Of a DNA stretch of 64,000 nucleotides, positions 1-8,617 are shown piece after piece (position 1 is the first letter of the stretch; each line of letters starts with the position of its first letter). The position numbers and the translations under genes were made by a program. The notes below the pieces were generated by a model. The model saw nothing but the letters and a program-made list of their open reading frames with translations, was not told the origin of the DNA and made no database searches. This DNA comes from VRUE01 sp963699215 (GTDB lineage: Bacteria; Actinomycetota; Thermoleophilia; Solirubrobacterales; 70-9), in assembly GCA_963699215.1 (NCBI GenBank), contig OY969422.1:806001-870000 (forward strand), in the 5' to 3' direction.

Positions 1-1074
1 AGCGCACCCGAGATCCGCATCGACCAGCTGAGCGGGCTGCGGACGATCCTCGCGCCCGGCCGGGCCGATCGCCCGCACGGGTTCGAGAAGGCGGCGGAAG
101 ACACGAAGGGCGCCGAGGGCTGTCCCTTCTGCGAGGGGCAGGAGGAGAAGACGCCGCCCGAGGCATACGCGGTGCGCCCGGATGGGGGCGAGGCGGACAC
201 CCCGGGCTGGACCAGCCGCGTCGTGCCGAACCTATATCCGGCCCTGGGGGACCCGTCGCGTGGCTCCTTGGGCACGAAAAGCGTGGCTGAGGAACCACGC
301 GATGGAGGGACGAGCGGCGAGGCGGGTGCCTTCGCCAGCGCCGGCGACCCGCTGCTCGAGTCGCGGCGGGCAGGCGAACCCGATCTCTTCGCCTCACGCC
401 CGGCGATCGGCGGCCATGAGGTGATCGTCAACGCGCCCGAGCACGTCACCGCGATGGCGGAGCTGAGCGAGGAGCGCTTCCTCGGCGCGATCGCCACCTG
501 GCGCGAGCGGATGCGCGCCCATGCCGATGCCTCCTACGTCCAGCTCGTCGTCAACGAGGGGGCGGCGGCGGGCGCCTCGCTCCCCCACACCCACGCGCAG
601 CTCTACGCGCTGCCCTTCGTTCCGGCGGCGGTGGCGCGGGAGCGCGAGCGGGCCGGCGCCTACAGCGAGCGCAGCGGCGGCAGCGGCCTGCTCACCGACG
701 TGCTGGTCGAGGAGGTGCGTCGGCAGGAGCGGCTGGTCGCGATCGACGACGAGGCGGCACTGATCTGCCCCTGGGCCTCGCGCTCTCCCTACGAGCTGCG
801 TGTGGTTCCGCGCCGCGAGGCGAGTCGCTTCGAGGAGGACACCTCCGGGGCAGCGATGATCCACACCGCCCTGCGCCGGCTGGCCACGCGCTTCGACGGC
901 CCGCCCGCTCTCAACCTCTGGGTCTGCACCGCGCCGCGAGGCGCGGAGCGGTTCCACTGGCACGTCGACATCGCTCCGCGGCTCACCGTCAAGGCCGGCT
1001 TCGAGCTGGGCACCGGCGTGGACATCAACGTCTACCCACCCGAGCGCGCAGCCGCCGAGTTACGCGACTGCTAG
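1..1074 (+). CDS. Galactose-1-phosphate uridylyltransferase-like protein, 5' end outside the window
   Basis: The frame is open from base 1 and gives 357 residues without a start codon, so the N-terminus lies upstream. A zinc-type CPFC pair (residues 41-44), an RVVPNLYPAL segment and the active-site motif HTHAQ (His196, His198, Gln200) identify the GalT/HIT superfamily of nucleotidyl transferases acting on sugar 1-phosphates. A second HWH cluster near the C-terminus fits the duplicated HIT fold. Between NLYPALG and DLFASRPAIGGHE there are about 40 extra residues, encoded partly by a palindromic insert at 256-302. Its TAG stop shares a CTAG tetranucleotide with the stop of the convergent gene at 1071-2900. 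Galactose specificity cannot be proven from sequence; a related ADP-glucose or UDP-sugar phosphorylase is possible. Confidence 0.75.
   Translation, partial: SAPEIRIDQLSGLRTILAPGRADRPHGFEKAAEDTKGAEGCPFCEGQEEKTPPEAYAVRPDGGEADTPGWTSRVVPNLYPALGDPSRGSLGTKSVAEEPRDGGTSGEAGAFASAGDPLLESRRAGEPDLFASRPAIGGHEVIVNAPEHVTAMAELSEERFLGAIATWRERMRAHADASYVQLVVNEGAAAGASLPHTHAQLYALPFVPAAVARERERAGAYSERSGGSGLLTDVLVEEVRRQERLVAIDDEAALICPWASRSPYELRVVPRREASRFEEDTSGAAMIHTALRRLATRFDGPPALNLWVCTAPRGAERFHWHVDIAPRLTVKAGFELGTGVDINVYPPERAAAELRDC
256..302. repeat. Palindromic insert inside the galT-like gene
   Basis: Two 13-base arms (256-268 and 290-302) are inverted complements with one mismatch around a 21-base loop. The insert is read in frame and encodes non-conserved residues in a spot where GalT proteins normally run directly from LYPALG to the SRPAIGGHE segment. 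The loop shares an AAAAG(A)CGTGG string with the loop of the palindrome at 15971-16037, which may point to a common origin. Confidence 0.6.
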
Positions 1075-2900
1075 CGCCGTCGCGAGGCCCGTTTCGGTTT
1101 CGGGCAACTCGCTTTGCGCTGGACCCGTTTCGGCTTGACGTTCCTCTTGCAGGGCAGCCGCACGCACTTGAGCCTGCCCCGGACTTTCTTCTTGCGAAAC
1201 CCCTTCCGGCATCGCAACGGAGGCGGTCGGGTCGGCGCGACGCTCACCGGCGGCACAGCTGCGGCCGGTGGGTCGCCGGAAGCCGGCGGCTGGACGGGGT
1301 CCTGCGGCGGTGGGGGCGGGCTCGCGGTGGTGAATTTGACGTCTTCGCCCTCGACGGTGCCGGCGTTGCCGGTCACCACCAGCTTGTAGTGGTAGGTGGT
1401 GCCCGGGCTGAGTTTCAGCACTTTTCGTGTCACCGCGACGTCTTCCGAAACAGGTCCTGGCAAGCCAACGCAGGAGGTGGTCGTGCCGTATGACACCGTA
1501 GTGCCGTATTTGAACTGGCAGCTGGAAATCGATCCTCCGTGGGGATTGACCGTTCCGGTAAGCGAGGCACTTGTTTCGACTACCGAAGTCGGCGATTTCG
1601 TCGTAACCGTTGCGGGCATGACCGGCAGCGTTTCGAAAGTTGCCGGATCGCTCGTCGCCGAGCCGGCGTACGTCGTCGTCGTCACCCGGTAGTGATATTC
1701 GGTAACCGGCGCCAAGCCGGTGATTTTTGCGCTCAACGCGGTCGCATCCGCGCCTTTTGGCAATTCCGGGCACTGGGCCGTGTCGGCATTGGCGAAGTCG
1801 TTTGCGTCGAAATCGGCGTCGTCGGTGAACTCGAACTCGCACTCGAACGCGGCATGCCCGTTGGCGTCCACGTCTGCCCGCAGAGTGGCCGTGAGCTGAC
1901 CTACCGGCGAAGCAGGTTTCACTTCAGCGGTCGGCAGTTTGCTGGTCACCTTGTCGAATATGTAGAACTTGTTCAGCTCGCCGACATAGAGGCGGTGATT
2001 TGTCGCATCCACGGCGATCTGCACCGCGATGCGGGCGCCGAACTGAGCGTCTGGATTGGTGAATAGCCCGGCGCCGAAATCGTCGAATTTCGTCCCCGAA
2101 GAGTGGTAGGCGACGATGTGGTAGTTGCTGCCGCTCGGCAGGTCGCCGACGAAGACGTCGTCCGTCGAGGGGTCGACCGCAACCGCTGCGGCACCGAGAC
2201 CGGACTGCAGCGTGGAGGCGAAGACGTACGAGCCCCCTGACGGAGCTAGCTTGACGACGCGATCCGGGGAGAGGTCGACGACGTAAAGCTCGCCGACGGA
2301 GTTGAACGCGACGCTGACGGGGGTGTCAAAAGAACCGCCTGGGCAGCCAGAGCAGCCGATTTCTTTCTGCAGCTGGCCGACGGCGTTGAAGACCTGCACG
2401 GAGTTGGTGGCGGCGTTCGGGTAGTAGACGAGCCCGCTGGAGTCGACGGCGATCTGGGGCAAGGTCCCGTTGTCGCTCAATGAAAAGGGACTACCGGCCG
2501 TCCCCGCCGAGGTGAATACGTCCATCCTGGGCGTGCCGAAGCTCCCGAAAGGCGTGTGGAGCAGGGCCTGGGCGGCGTAGAACCCCTGTGTCAGGGGATT
2601 GACAGCGACCCCGGTGTAGAACGGTTTGGTCCCGGCAGAGAAGGTCCCGGCGGGGGTCAGATTGCTCTCGAATCGAACTATCTGGCCGGGGGCCCCGGTG
2701 TTGGGTTCGCTAGTGACGATCGCCAGGTAGATGCGCCGGTTGGCCTGGTCGACCGCGATTCCGTGCGGGACGCCGGTCACGATCCGGAACGGGGTCGAGG
2801 CGTTCAGCTCGAATCCTTCGTTCGCGCTTGCCGGTGCTGCTGCGACGGCCAGCAACACCGACGCCGCTGCGAGCCAGCCCGAACCTCGCCTGCTCCCCAT
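1071..2900 (-). CDS. Large secreted beta-propeller / Fn3-like protein with basic Cys-rich tail
   Basis: The product has about 609 residues. It starts with a signal peptide (hydrophobic LAAASVLLAVAAAPASA, cleavage near ASA-NEG). Roughly residues 30-330 are NHL/SMP-30-like propeller repeats (GIAVDQANRRIYLA, IAVDSSGLVYYP, VAVDPSTDDVFVG, IAVDATNHRLYVG). Two Fn3-like modules follow (EYHYRVTTTTYAG, TYHYKLVVTGNAG), then a proline-rich linker and a C-terminal tail very rich in Arg, Lys and Cys (CRKG...GRLKCVR). I chose the ATG at 2900 over an in-frame GTG at 2930 because a GGGGGG ribosome-binding stretch sits about 7 bases upstream of it. The protein is probably on the cell surface; no enzymatic motif is visible. 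Confidence 0.75.
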   Translation of the reverse strand: MGSRRGSGWLAAASVLLAVAAAPASANEGFELNASTPFRIVTGVPHGIAVDQANRRIYLAIVTSEPNTGAPGQIVRFESNLTPAGTFSAGTKPFYTGVAVNPLTQGFYAAQALLHTPFGSFGTPRMDVFTSAGTAGSPFSLSDNGTLPQIAVDSSGLVYYPNAATNSVQVFNAVGQLQKEIGCSGCPGGSFDTPVSVAFNSVGELYVVDLSPDRVVKLAPSGGSYVFASTLQSGLGAAAVAVDPSTDDVFVGDLPSGSNYHIVAYHSSGTKFDDFGAGLFTNPDAQFGARIAVQIAVDATNHRLYVGELNKFYIFDKVTSKLPTAEVKPASPVGQLTATLRADVDANGHAAFECEFEFTDDADFDANDFANADTAQCPELPKGADATALSAKITGLAPVTEYHYRVTTTTYAGSATSDPATFETLPVMPATVTTKSPTSVVETSASLTGTVNPHGGSISSCQFKYGTTVSYGTTTSCVGLPGPVSEDVAVTRKVLKLSPGTTYHYKLVVTGNAGTVEGEDVKFTTASPPPPPQDPVQPPASGDPPAAAVPPVSVAPTRPPPLRCRKGFRKKKVRGRLKCVRLPCKRNVKPKRVQRKASCPKPKRASRRR

Positions 2901-3066
2901 GCCCGATCCCCCCTGCTTTGCTCGTCCCACTCACTAGATACTGCACTGTTTATGGGTTCAGACTAACAGCGGAGTTTCACGCTGGCCGGCGCTCTTAACC
3001 CGATCATCATCTGCAGGCGCTCATGGGCTCACCTGGGGCAGGGAGCGACGATAGGCTCCCTGCCCG

Positions 3067-3696
3067 GTGGCACCGAATCCGCGCCCGATTCCCCGCTTCA
3101 TCGCCGACAGCACGCAGGAGGGGATTCCACACGGGCGCTTCGCCGCGCGCCTGGGGTCCGAGTTCGGAGCCGCCTGCGAGGCGATCGGCGATCTCCCGGC
3201 CGGCGTAGGCCCTCCAGCGGAGATCGATTGGTTTCCGGAGCGGGCCTGGGACGGACGGGTCTGGGTGCCCGCGACCGCTCGAGCGGACGGGCCGGAGGGC
3301 ACCCTCGAGCTGTTCGGCCATGTCTCATACGTCCAGTCAGGGGACGGCGAGCCTCGGGACTTCGAGGCCAAGGCCGACTTCACCGACGTCCTCGCCGAGG
3401 AGAACCCGGACTGGCGGATCGATCTCAACGACGACGTGATCGGCCGTTGGCGGGGCGAGAACGGCCGCGCCGGCGCCGTCACCCTGGTCTGGGGCCGCCC
3501 CCTGGTCCGCGGCGCGGTTGCCGCCACCGCCGAGCTCGACTCGGAGGCCGTCGACCAGGAAGTCGTCTCCAGCGAACGCTTCACCCTGATCGCCCTCGAC
3601 GCGCTCGAGGGCTACGGAGACGACCTCTACGTCCAGGTCAAGCTCTGGAGCCGCCGCGCACAGGAGCTGGCCTCGGAGAGCCTCTACGACGCCTGA
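3067..3696 (+). CDS. Conserved hypothetical protein, 209 aa
   Basis: This soluble acidic protein has a GTG start at 3067 and no signal peptide or membrane segment. The N-terminal part is polar; the middle (about residues 95-160) alternates hydrophobic and charged residues as in a beta-sandwich (WVPATARADGPEGTLELFGHV). I do not recognise a catalytic motif. It stands alone between two minus-strand genes, with about 130 bases of non-coding DNA upstream. Codon use matches the rest of the window. Function unknown. Confidence 0.6.
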   Translation: MAPNPRPIPRFIADSTQEGIPHGRFAARLGSEFGAACEAIGDLPAGVGPPAEIDWFPERAWDGRVWVPATARADGPEGTLELFGHVSYVQSGDGEPRDFEAKADFTDVLAEENPDWRIDLNDDVIGRWRGENGRAGAVTLVWGRPLVRGAVAATAELDSEAVDQEVVSSERFTLIALDALEGYGDDLYVQVKLWSRRAQELASESLYDA

Positions 3697-3728
3697 CCGC
3701 GTCTCCTCGCATCCGCTGCACCTGCGGA

Positions 3729-4091
3729 TCAGGGCCTGAGCGCCTCGAGCCAACCGTCGAGGTCACCCACCCAGAGCGCGATCGAGTCCTGCGTGCCGAG
3801 GTCGGTCGACCAGACGACCTTCAGCAGGTCCCGCCGAATCGCCTTGCCGAGGTGCGACCGCGCTGTCGTAACTTCGACGATCGAGGAACGCGGGATCCGC
3901 AGCAGCCGGTTCGGCACCCACTGGGCGAACAGCAGCTCGTTCTTGGTCAGCGCGAGGTTGCCGTTGCCACGCACCTGCCACACGCCCCCCGACTCGACCC
4001 CGAAGCTGTTGGCGTCTTCTTCGCGCAGCAGCGTCAGCCCGGCGAAATGGCCTTCCGCCCGCCTCCGCAATCGTCCGACGATCAATACCAC
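3729..4091 (-). CDS. Small PH/GRAM-like domain protein
   Basis: About 120 residues. I place the start at a GTG (4091-4089) that overlaps the TAG stop of the upstream nucleotidyltransferase as TAGTG. An open frame continues further upstream but only inside that gene. The core (GNLALTKNELLFAQWVP, RIPRSSIVEVTTAR, DSIALWVGDLDGWLEAL) has the strand pattern and final amphipathic helix of bacterial PH/GRAM-like domains, which often bind lipids or proteins. It is the last gene of a three-gene minus-strand operon with the nucleotidyltransferase and its small partner. The fold assignment is inference from pattern only. Confidence 0.5.
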   Translation of the reverse strand: MVLIVGRLRRRAEGHFAGLTLLREEDANSFGVESGGVWQVRGNGNLALTKNELLFAQWVPNRLLRIPRSSIVEVTTARSHLGKAIRRDLLKVVWSTDLGTQDSIALWVGDLDGWLEALRP

Positions 4092-4603
4092 TATGAATCG
4101 AGGCCGGGGATCGGCTCCACTGGCAGGTCGCCATGGATCGCCTCCAGCTCTTCTAGATCGATTCGATCCTGCGGTCGTCTGGCAAGGCGCTTGAAGCCGA
4201 CAACGCTCGGCAACGCGGCGACCTTGATCACCTGACCCTCCCACTCCGTCGTATCTGCTCGACCGGAAACCGTGTCGAAGTCAAGAGGGGGTGAGCCGCC
4301 GCGAATGATGTCGATGATGCCGCGACGACTGCTCACTCGCAGGTGCTCTGCGCCGGCGATGTCGTCAATCGTGAGCTTCTTTCCATCGGACACTCGGCGG
4401 CCATCTGTCAATTCAAGGAAGCGCAGGATCGTCTCGTCGGCTTCCTTGCCATCGGGGACGAGTAGGTCCGAATCTCTCGTTGCCCGTACGTAGCCATGGA
4501 AAATCACGCTGAAGCCACCGATAACGACGTGCTCCAAACCTGCCGAGTTAGCGTCAGCTATGACGCCAGCGAGATCAGGACCAGAGGGCTCGTCTTGGGA
4601 CAT
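4091..4603 (-). CDS. Nucleotidyltransferase of the MNT/AbiEii-like class (pair 1)
   Basis: 170 residues. The segment HVVIGGFSVIFHGYVRATRDSDLLV (residues 25-49) holds the GG-(S/A) turn and the D-x-D pair (DSD) of minimal nucleotidyltransferases, which transfer a nucleotide to a protein or RNA partner. The C-terminal part (VVGFKRLARRPQDRIDLEELEAI) matches the family's conserved K-x-x-x-R-x-x-D-x-x-D-L-E-x-L ending. The start lies 29 bases inside the upstream small gene, so translation is probably coupled. Related genes act as antitoxin or toxin components or in phage defence. A second, divergently oriented pair of the same design lies at 5063-5712. Confidence 0.7.
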   Translation of the reverse strand: MSQDEPSGPDLAGVIADANSAGLEHVVIGGFSVIFHGYVRATRDSDLLVPDGKEADETILRFLELTDGRRVSDGKKLTIDDIAGAEHLRVSSRRGIIDIIRGGSPPLDFDTVSGRADTTEWEGQVIKVAALPSVVGFKRLARRPQDRIDLEELEAIHGDLPVEPIPGLDS

Positions 4604-4790
4604 TGCCAGCCTTCACGGAAGCAGCGAGCAGCGAGACGGCTTGCTGCGAGAGCTTTTGGCCTTGTTCCAGCCGTTGAGTCGGCGTCAATGCCAAATTCGA
4701 AGCACGTAGCTGCTCCGTCTCTTCGCGATTTATTTCCGCCCACTCGGCCTCATTGCCAGGAGCAAGTAGCGGCTTTCTGCGACCTGCCAT
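4575..4790 (-). CDS. Small helical partner of the pair 1 nucleotidyltransferase
   Basis: 71 residues, mostly charged and helical. The centre (TPTQRLEQGQKLSQQAVSLL) resembles the centre of the small protein at 5063-5239 (MSVNLAEGIALSHKLMQFV). Both have roughly the same size and both lie immediately upstream of, and overlap, a nucleotidyltransferase gene. The arrangement suggests a two-component toxin-antitoxin or defence unit in which this protein is the substrate or regulator. That function is inferred from context only. Confidence 0.55.
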   Translation of the reverse strand: MAGRRKPLLAPGNEAEWAEINREETEQLRASNLALTPTQRLEQGQKLSQQAVSLLAASVKAGNVPRRALWS

Positions 4791-4851
4791 GCGTTCATGG
4801 TAAGCGGCAGATCGGATCGGGGCAGGAATAGGCCAACGCCGCCTCGGAGCG

Positions 4852-4908
<57 letters not shown>

Positions 4909-5008
4909 CGGATCTGAGGATTCGCGCTTATCACCACTGCAGAGCGGAATGCGTCAAACGCCCGGCGGTTACGAATTCGATTCGATTGCGCACGATTGAT
5001 GTCCATTT

Positions 5009-5022
5009 GGGCAGCGCTGCCC
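5009..5022. promoter_or_regulatory. Perfect 14-bp palindrome upstream of pair 2, possible operator
   Basis: The sequence GGGCAGCGCTGCCC is a perfect palindrome 40 bases before the start of the small gene at 5063. Autoregulation through such sites is common for toxin-antitoxin units, but neither protein here has an obvious DNA-binding motif. A short palindrome in high-GC DNA can occur by chance. Confidence 0.3.
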
Positions 5023-5062
5023 ATTGAGGCCGAGTCAGCGCCCCTCCGCTACCGTGTTGGCC

Positions 5063-5239
5063 ATGGAGTCCATTCAGCGGGCAAGCAAGCCGCCGAAAGA
5101 CGCCGCAGCTGAGGCCGAGGCGGTCCGGCTGCACCGACTGCGCGAGGACGGACAACGCCCCATGAGCGTGAACCTGGCCGAGGGCATCGCGCTGAGCCAC
5201 AAGCTGATGCAATTCGTTGGCTCCGCCCGCCCCCATTGA
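5063..5239 (+). CDS. Small helical partner of the pair 2 nucleotidyltransferase
   Basis: 58 residues from the ATG at 5063; an upstream in-frame ATG at 5024 would add 13 residues but has no ribosome-binding site. The protein is charged and probably helical (residues 10-55), with a segment similar in spacing to the partner protein of pair 1. Its TGA stop overlaps the TTG start of the next gene (ATTGA), implying coupled translation. No known domain is recognisable. Confidence 0.55.
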   Translation: MESIQRASKPPKDAAAEAEAVRLHRLREDGQRPMSVNLAEGIALSHKLMQFVGSARPH

Positions 5240-5712
5240 CCGAACCTGCTTTCGATCAACTCCTGCGCCGACTCTCTGAGGCGCAGGTGGAGTTTGTTCT
5301 GATCGGGGGCCTTGCCGTCAATGCCTGGGGCGTCGTCCGAGGGACGAAGGATGTGGACATCGTCGTCGCCCCCGACCTAGAGAACCTCAAGCGCGTTGCT
5401 GGGGTGGCAGTCGCAGTCCACGGCCACATCCAAACCGGAGAGTCTTTTCTCAGCACCCCACCGTCAATCGCGGCGCACCTCGCGAGCGGAGAGCGCGCTG
5501 CAATCGAGACCGAGCTAGGCCAGTTGGATGTCGTCCAAGGGCTCGACGGCGTTCCGGCCTACGACGCGCTACGTGCAAGAGCGACCGAGGCAGAGGTTCT
5601 CGGCATCAAAGTCTCTGTTTGCTCGGTAGAGGACCTAAGAGCGATGAAGCGAGCAGCAGGAAGAACTCGCGATCAGGCTGACCTTGAGGACCTCGATGCG
5701 GCGGGCCATTAG
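5236..5712 (+). CDS. Nucleotidyltransferase of the MNT/AbiEii-like class (pair 2)
   Basis: 158 residues from a TTG start overlapping the previous stop. Residues 18-45 (FVLIGGLAVNAWGVVRGTKDVDIVV) show the IGG-x-A turn and D-x-D pair (DVD) of minimal nucleotidyltransferases. The end (VEDLRAMKRAAGRTRDQADLEDL) carries the K-x-x-x-x-R-x-x-D-x-x-D-L-x-x-L signature also seen in pair 1. Together with 5063-5239 it forms a two-gene cassette lying exactly between the truncated and intact copies of tRNA-Arg, as expected for cargo acquired at a tRNA site. Toxin-antitoxin or defence function is likely for the class but not shown here. Confidence 0.72.
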   Translation: MTEPAFDQLLRRLSEAQVEFVLIGGLAVNAWGVVRGTKDVDIVVAPDLENLKRVAGVAVAVHGHIQTGESFLSTPPSIAAHLASGERAAIETELGQLDVVQGLDGVPAYDALRARATEAEVLGIKVSVCSVEDLRAMKRAAGRTRDQADLEDLDAAGH

Positions 5713-5715
5713 CTC

Positions 5716-5721
5716 TACGAT
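5716..5721 (+). promoter_or_regulatory. Probable -10 element of tRNA-Arg
   Basis: TACGAT lies 12 bases before the first tRNA base. The same element, with the surrounding CTACGATTGA, is present upstream of the half-copy at 4869, so it was part of the duplicated unit. No convincing -35 box is visible. Confidence 0.4.
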
Positions 5722-5732
5722 TGATCTATCCA

Positions 5733-5806
<74 letters not shown>

Positions 5807-5854
5807 CTGACTTATCGTTTGGTACTGCGACGGTGGACTTACCGCCTGCGCCCA

Positions 5855-8617
5855 CTAACGCCCGCGCTTGGCACCCCCGCAGCTGGCCTGCACCAGCGGC
5901 TTGGCATTGAGTCGCTTGCCGTTGTGGGCGCTGAAGGCGGCGTTGGCGCGGTGCTTGCCTTTGCACAGATCGGTCGAGTTGACGATCAATCCCTTCTTGG
6001 CGCCCTGCATCTGGACGACGACTTTGCTCAATGGCGCGTCGGGAACGTCGGTGAAGGTCGCTCTGATGCCGCCTGCCTTTGAGTCGATGCGGGCGACTGC
6101 TTCGACGTCGACGATGCCGTGCAGGTCGGCGACGAAGTCGGGCAGGTTGTGGCTCGAGGAGCGCAGGTAGACGGGTCCTGAGAGCGGCTCATCGAGCAGC
6201 GGGCTCCAGGCGGTCGCCTTGCCGTAGATAGCTCCGGGGGGGCAGCTCTTGGCTGCGAACTGGACTCGGGTGCAGATCGTCCTGATGTGTCCCTGGTCGA
6301 GGAATGCCGATCTCGGCAGTCGCAGGACGAGGCCCTTCAGGTTTGCGTCTCCCGCTCTTGGGGTGTAGATGCCCGATAGGGCCGGGTGGCCTCCTCGCTT
6401 GGTGCCGCCCTTCAGCTTCATCGCGAGCTTCGGCTTGAAGCCCAGAAGAGAGCAGTTGGAGGCCTGGAAGCGATCTGCCAGGGAGTGCGGGGAGTCGTCG
6501 GTCGAGGAGAAGACGTCTATCCCTCCACCCCAGATCTCCGCCGTGGTCTGGAATGGATCGCAGCTCGTCGGGTTCAAGGTGAAATCGGGTCGATCGACGT
6601 AGACCCTGATGTCCCTGACCTTCAGCGGGATGCCGGCGAGGATGTGGGGAAGCGGGTCTGAGTGCTCTCCGTCTGCGGTCACCACCCCGGTGCGTGGGTG
6701 CAGCTGCAGGGACTGCCTGGTGACGACGGTGCCGACGTCGAAGGGACCGGCCACCGCTGGGACGATCGCGGCGACGCTCAAAGGAGCGCCCTGGTAGGGG
6801 CCTGCCAGGTAGATCTTGCCCTCGGCGTAGGTGAGGACCTGGCCGACTCCTGCTCCGCCGAGGACGTGGCCGATCTCAGAGCTTGCTGGGCAAGAAGGAC
6901 TCGCTTGCTCTGCTTTGCCGCTCTTCGATTTGGCTGCCTCTATGGCTGCGTCTGGGCATCTGGTGACCCCCGCGAGCTTGGCGACCATTCCCGGAGGCAG
7001 GGTCGCCGAGAACTTGGTCAGGTCCTGATCTCCGTCGTTCCTGGTCAGACGCATGTAGAAGGGGGTGTGGGAGCCGGCGTTGTCGTTGTTGGATCCGGCG
7101 CTGAAGGTGGGGCCGAAGGGATCGCTCGTGGGGCAGGGCGCTCCTCCCACTCCCCTGGTGACTTTGAAGGTGGGGAACTTGGTCACGACTTTGTCGGGAT
7201 GGGCGTAGGAGGTGAAGCGGGCCGTGGCGGTGTAGGTGCCGCAGCGGGGCGGGGTGACCAAAGGCGCTCTCGCTCCCTCGCGGAAGTGCAGGTCGAAGCT
7301 CTCGACCGGCAGCTGCGGCAGGTCGTCGAAGGTGGTGATCAGCTGACCGGTTTTCGGATCGGGCACGACCTTGCCGGCGACGTTTACGACAATTCCCTGC
7401 TCGGGGATCTTCAGCGTCATATAGAGGGCCAGCAGAGAGCCGAAGCGGTTCTCGTAGGGCTTTGCCAGGAAGAGGGAGCCTTCTGCGGTCTCGTCGGTAA
7501 GCGGGCTCGTTCCCGTGACGCTGCCGATCTTCGCGGTTTGCGGGCAGCCCTCGTTGGGCACAGAGTCGGAGGTCTCCTTGGCGAAGTCGGCCTCGGAGCA
7601 AACTCCGAGGCCGACGGCCTGAGAGGGGTTCGCGGTTATCCCCTCGGGCAGGGTCACTTCTGCCTTTTTCATCGTCGAGCCGATCCGCAGGTTTGGATGC
7701 TCGAAGCCGTCGGTGGGGAACTCGAGGTGGACGTCGAGACCGGTGCCGGTCTCCGCCTCTGAAGAAGTCGGCGTGATCGACATGCTGGGTTTGAACTCGA
7801 CCAGGCCGCAGCCGGTATTCGAACCGAGCGGGGCGAAGGCCTCAAACACCTGGTCGGGGAGCAGATAGGCGATCGCCTTGAAGCCCATCTGCATCTGCGC
7901 CCCACAGCTGGTCGGGTTGACCATGAAGGGGACGGGAGGAGTCGATGCGGGGCGTTTGCCGCTCGGGGTTTCGGGCGTGCCGCCGTTGCTGGCTCCCTCA
8001 TAGGGGGTGATCCGCTGCACGTCGTGGCTCTCGTCGGCCGGCACGTCCCAGAAGGTGGTGTCGGAGGAGACGATCGGAGCGATGGTGGGGATCCCTTCGA
8101 CCTTGGCGGTGGCACCGTAGTCGTCCTCAGGGCGCAGCTCGACGTCGATGAAGATCGGGTAGAGGGTGGCGAAGAAGCCAAAGCGCGCCGCCTCGCCGAA
8201 GCGCGGCTCCATGTTGTAGACGGGCTGCAGGAAGGAGAGCTCGCCGCCGTTGGTCTCGATCAGCTCGACTTCGGTGACGCCGATCTGGGAGGCCTGCGGG
8301 CAGCCGGTTTTGTTGGATTTGTCTTCGGGGTCGGTGCCCACTAGCTGCGCCGCGGTGCACTTCGGCACCGCGTTGGGGTTGCCGAGCAGGCCAGGCGGCA
8401 GGGTGAAGAAGAGGTCCTGGGTCGCCGAGGGCAGCAAGCCACTCGGTTCCGTTTTCAGCCGCAGCAGCGAGTTGAAGTTGGGATGGGCGCCGGCCTGCTG
8501 CGTGGAGAGCGAGGCGTCCACTTCCTCGATCCCAAATTCGCTCGGGTCGGCCTGGGCGGTGGATGCGAGCGCGAGGCTCGCGAGGGTGGCGGCGAGGGCC
8601 GCGGTGAGGCGCTTCAT
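5855..8617 (-). CDS. Very large secreted protein, 920 aa, repeat-containing
   Basis: A classical signal peptide (MKRLTAALAATLASLALASTAQA, cleavage near residue 23) leads a long Cys-containing, beta-rich protein with no membrane anchor. Internal similarity is visible between segments such as LGNPNAVPKCTAAQLVG (near residue 75), VGLGVCSEADFAK (near 345) and LAGVTRCPDAAIEAAK (near 560), each followed by CPQ or CP(A/Q)SS-x-IG. This suggests about three copies of a module with a paired-Cys core (C-x-x-A-x-(F/L/I)...C-P-x-(A/S)-(S/T)-x-I-G). The C-terminus is basic (GGAKRGR). It overlaps the upstream gene by 4 bases (ATGA), so the two are co-translated. Probably a surface-layer or adhesion-type protein; no enzyme motif. 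Confidence 0.75.
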   Translation of the reverse strand: MKRLTAALAATLASLALASTAQADPSEFGIEEVDASLSTQQAGAHPNFNSLLRLKTEPSGLLPSATQDLFFTLPPGLLGNPNAVPKCTAAQLVGTDPEDKSNKTGCPQASQIGVTEVELIETNGGELSFLQPVYNMEPRFGEAARFGFFATLYPIFIDVELRPEDDYGATAKVEGIPTIAPIVSSDTTFWDVPADESHDVQRITPYEGASNGGTPETPSGKRPASTPPVPFMVNPTSCGAQMQMGFKAIAYLLPDQVFEAFAPLGSNTGCGLVEFKPSMSITPTSSEAETGTGLDVHLEFPTDGFEHPNLRIGSTMKKAEVTLPEGITANPSQAVGLGVCSEADFAKETSDSVPNEGCPQTAKIGSVTGTSPLTDETAEGSLFLAKPYENRFGSLLALYMTLKIPEQGIVVNVAGKVVPDPKTGQLITTFDDLPQLPVESFDLHFREGARAPLVTPPRCGTYTATARFTSYAHPDKVVTKFPTFKVTRGVGGAPCPTSDPFGPTFSAGSNNDNAGSHTPFYMRLTRNDGDQDLTKFSATLPPGMVAKLAGVTRCPDAAIEAAKSKSGKAEQASPSCPASSEIGHVLGGAGVGQVLTYAEGKIYLAGPYQGAPLSVAAIVPAVAGPFDVGTVVTRQSLQLHPRTGVVTADGEHSDPLPHILAGIPLKVRDIRVYVDRPDFTLNPTSCDPFQTTAEIWGGGIDVFSSTDDSPHSLADRFQASNCSLLGFKPKLAMKLKGGTKRGGHPALSGIYTPRAGDANLKGLVLRLPRSAFLDQGHIRTICTRVQFAAKSCPPGAIYGKATAWSPLLDEPLSGPVYLRSSSHNLPDFVADLHGIVDVEAVARIDSKAGGIRATFTDVPDAPLSKVVVQMQGAKKGLIVNSTDLCKGKHRANAAFSAHNGKRLNAKPLVQASCGGAKRGR

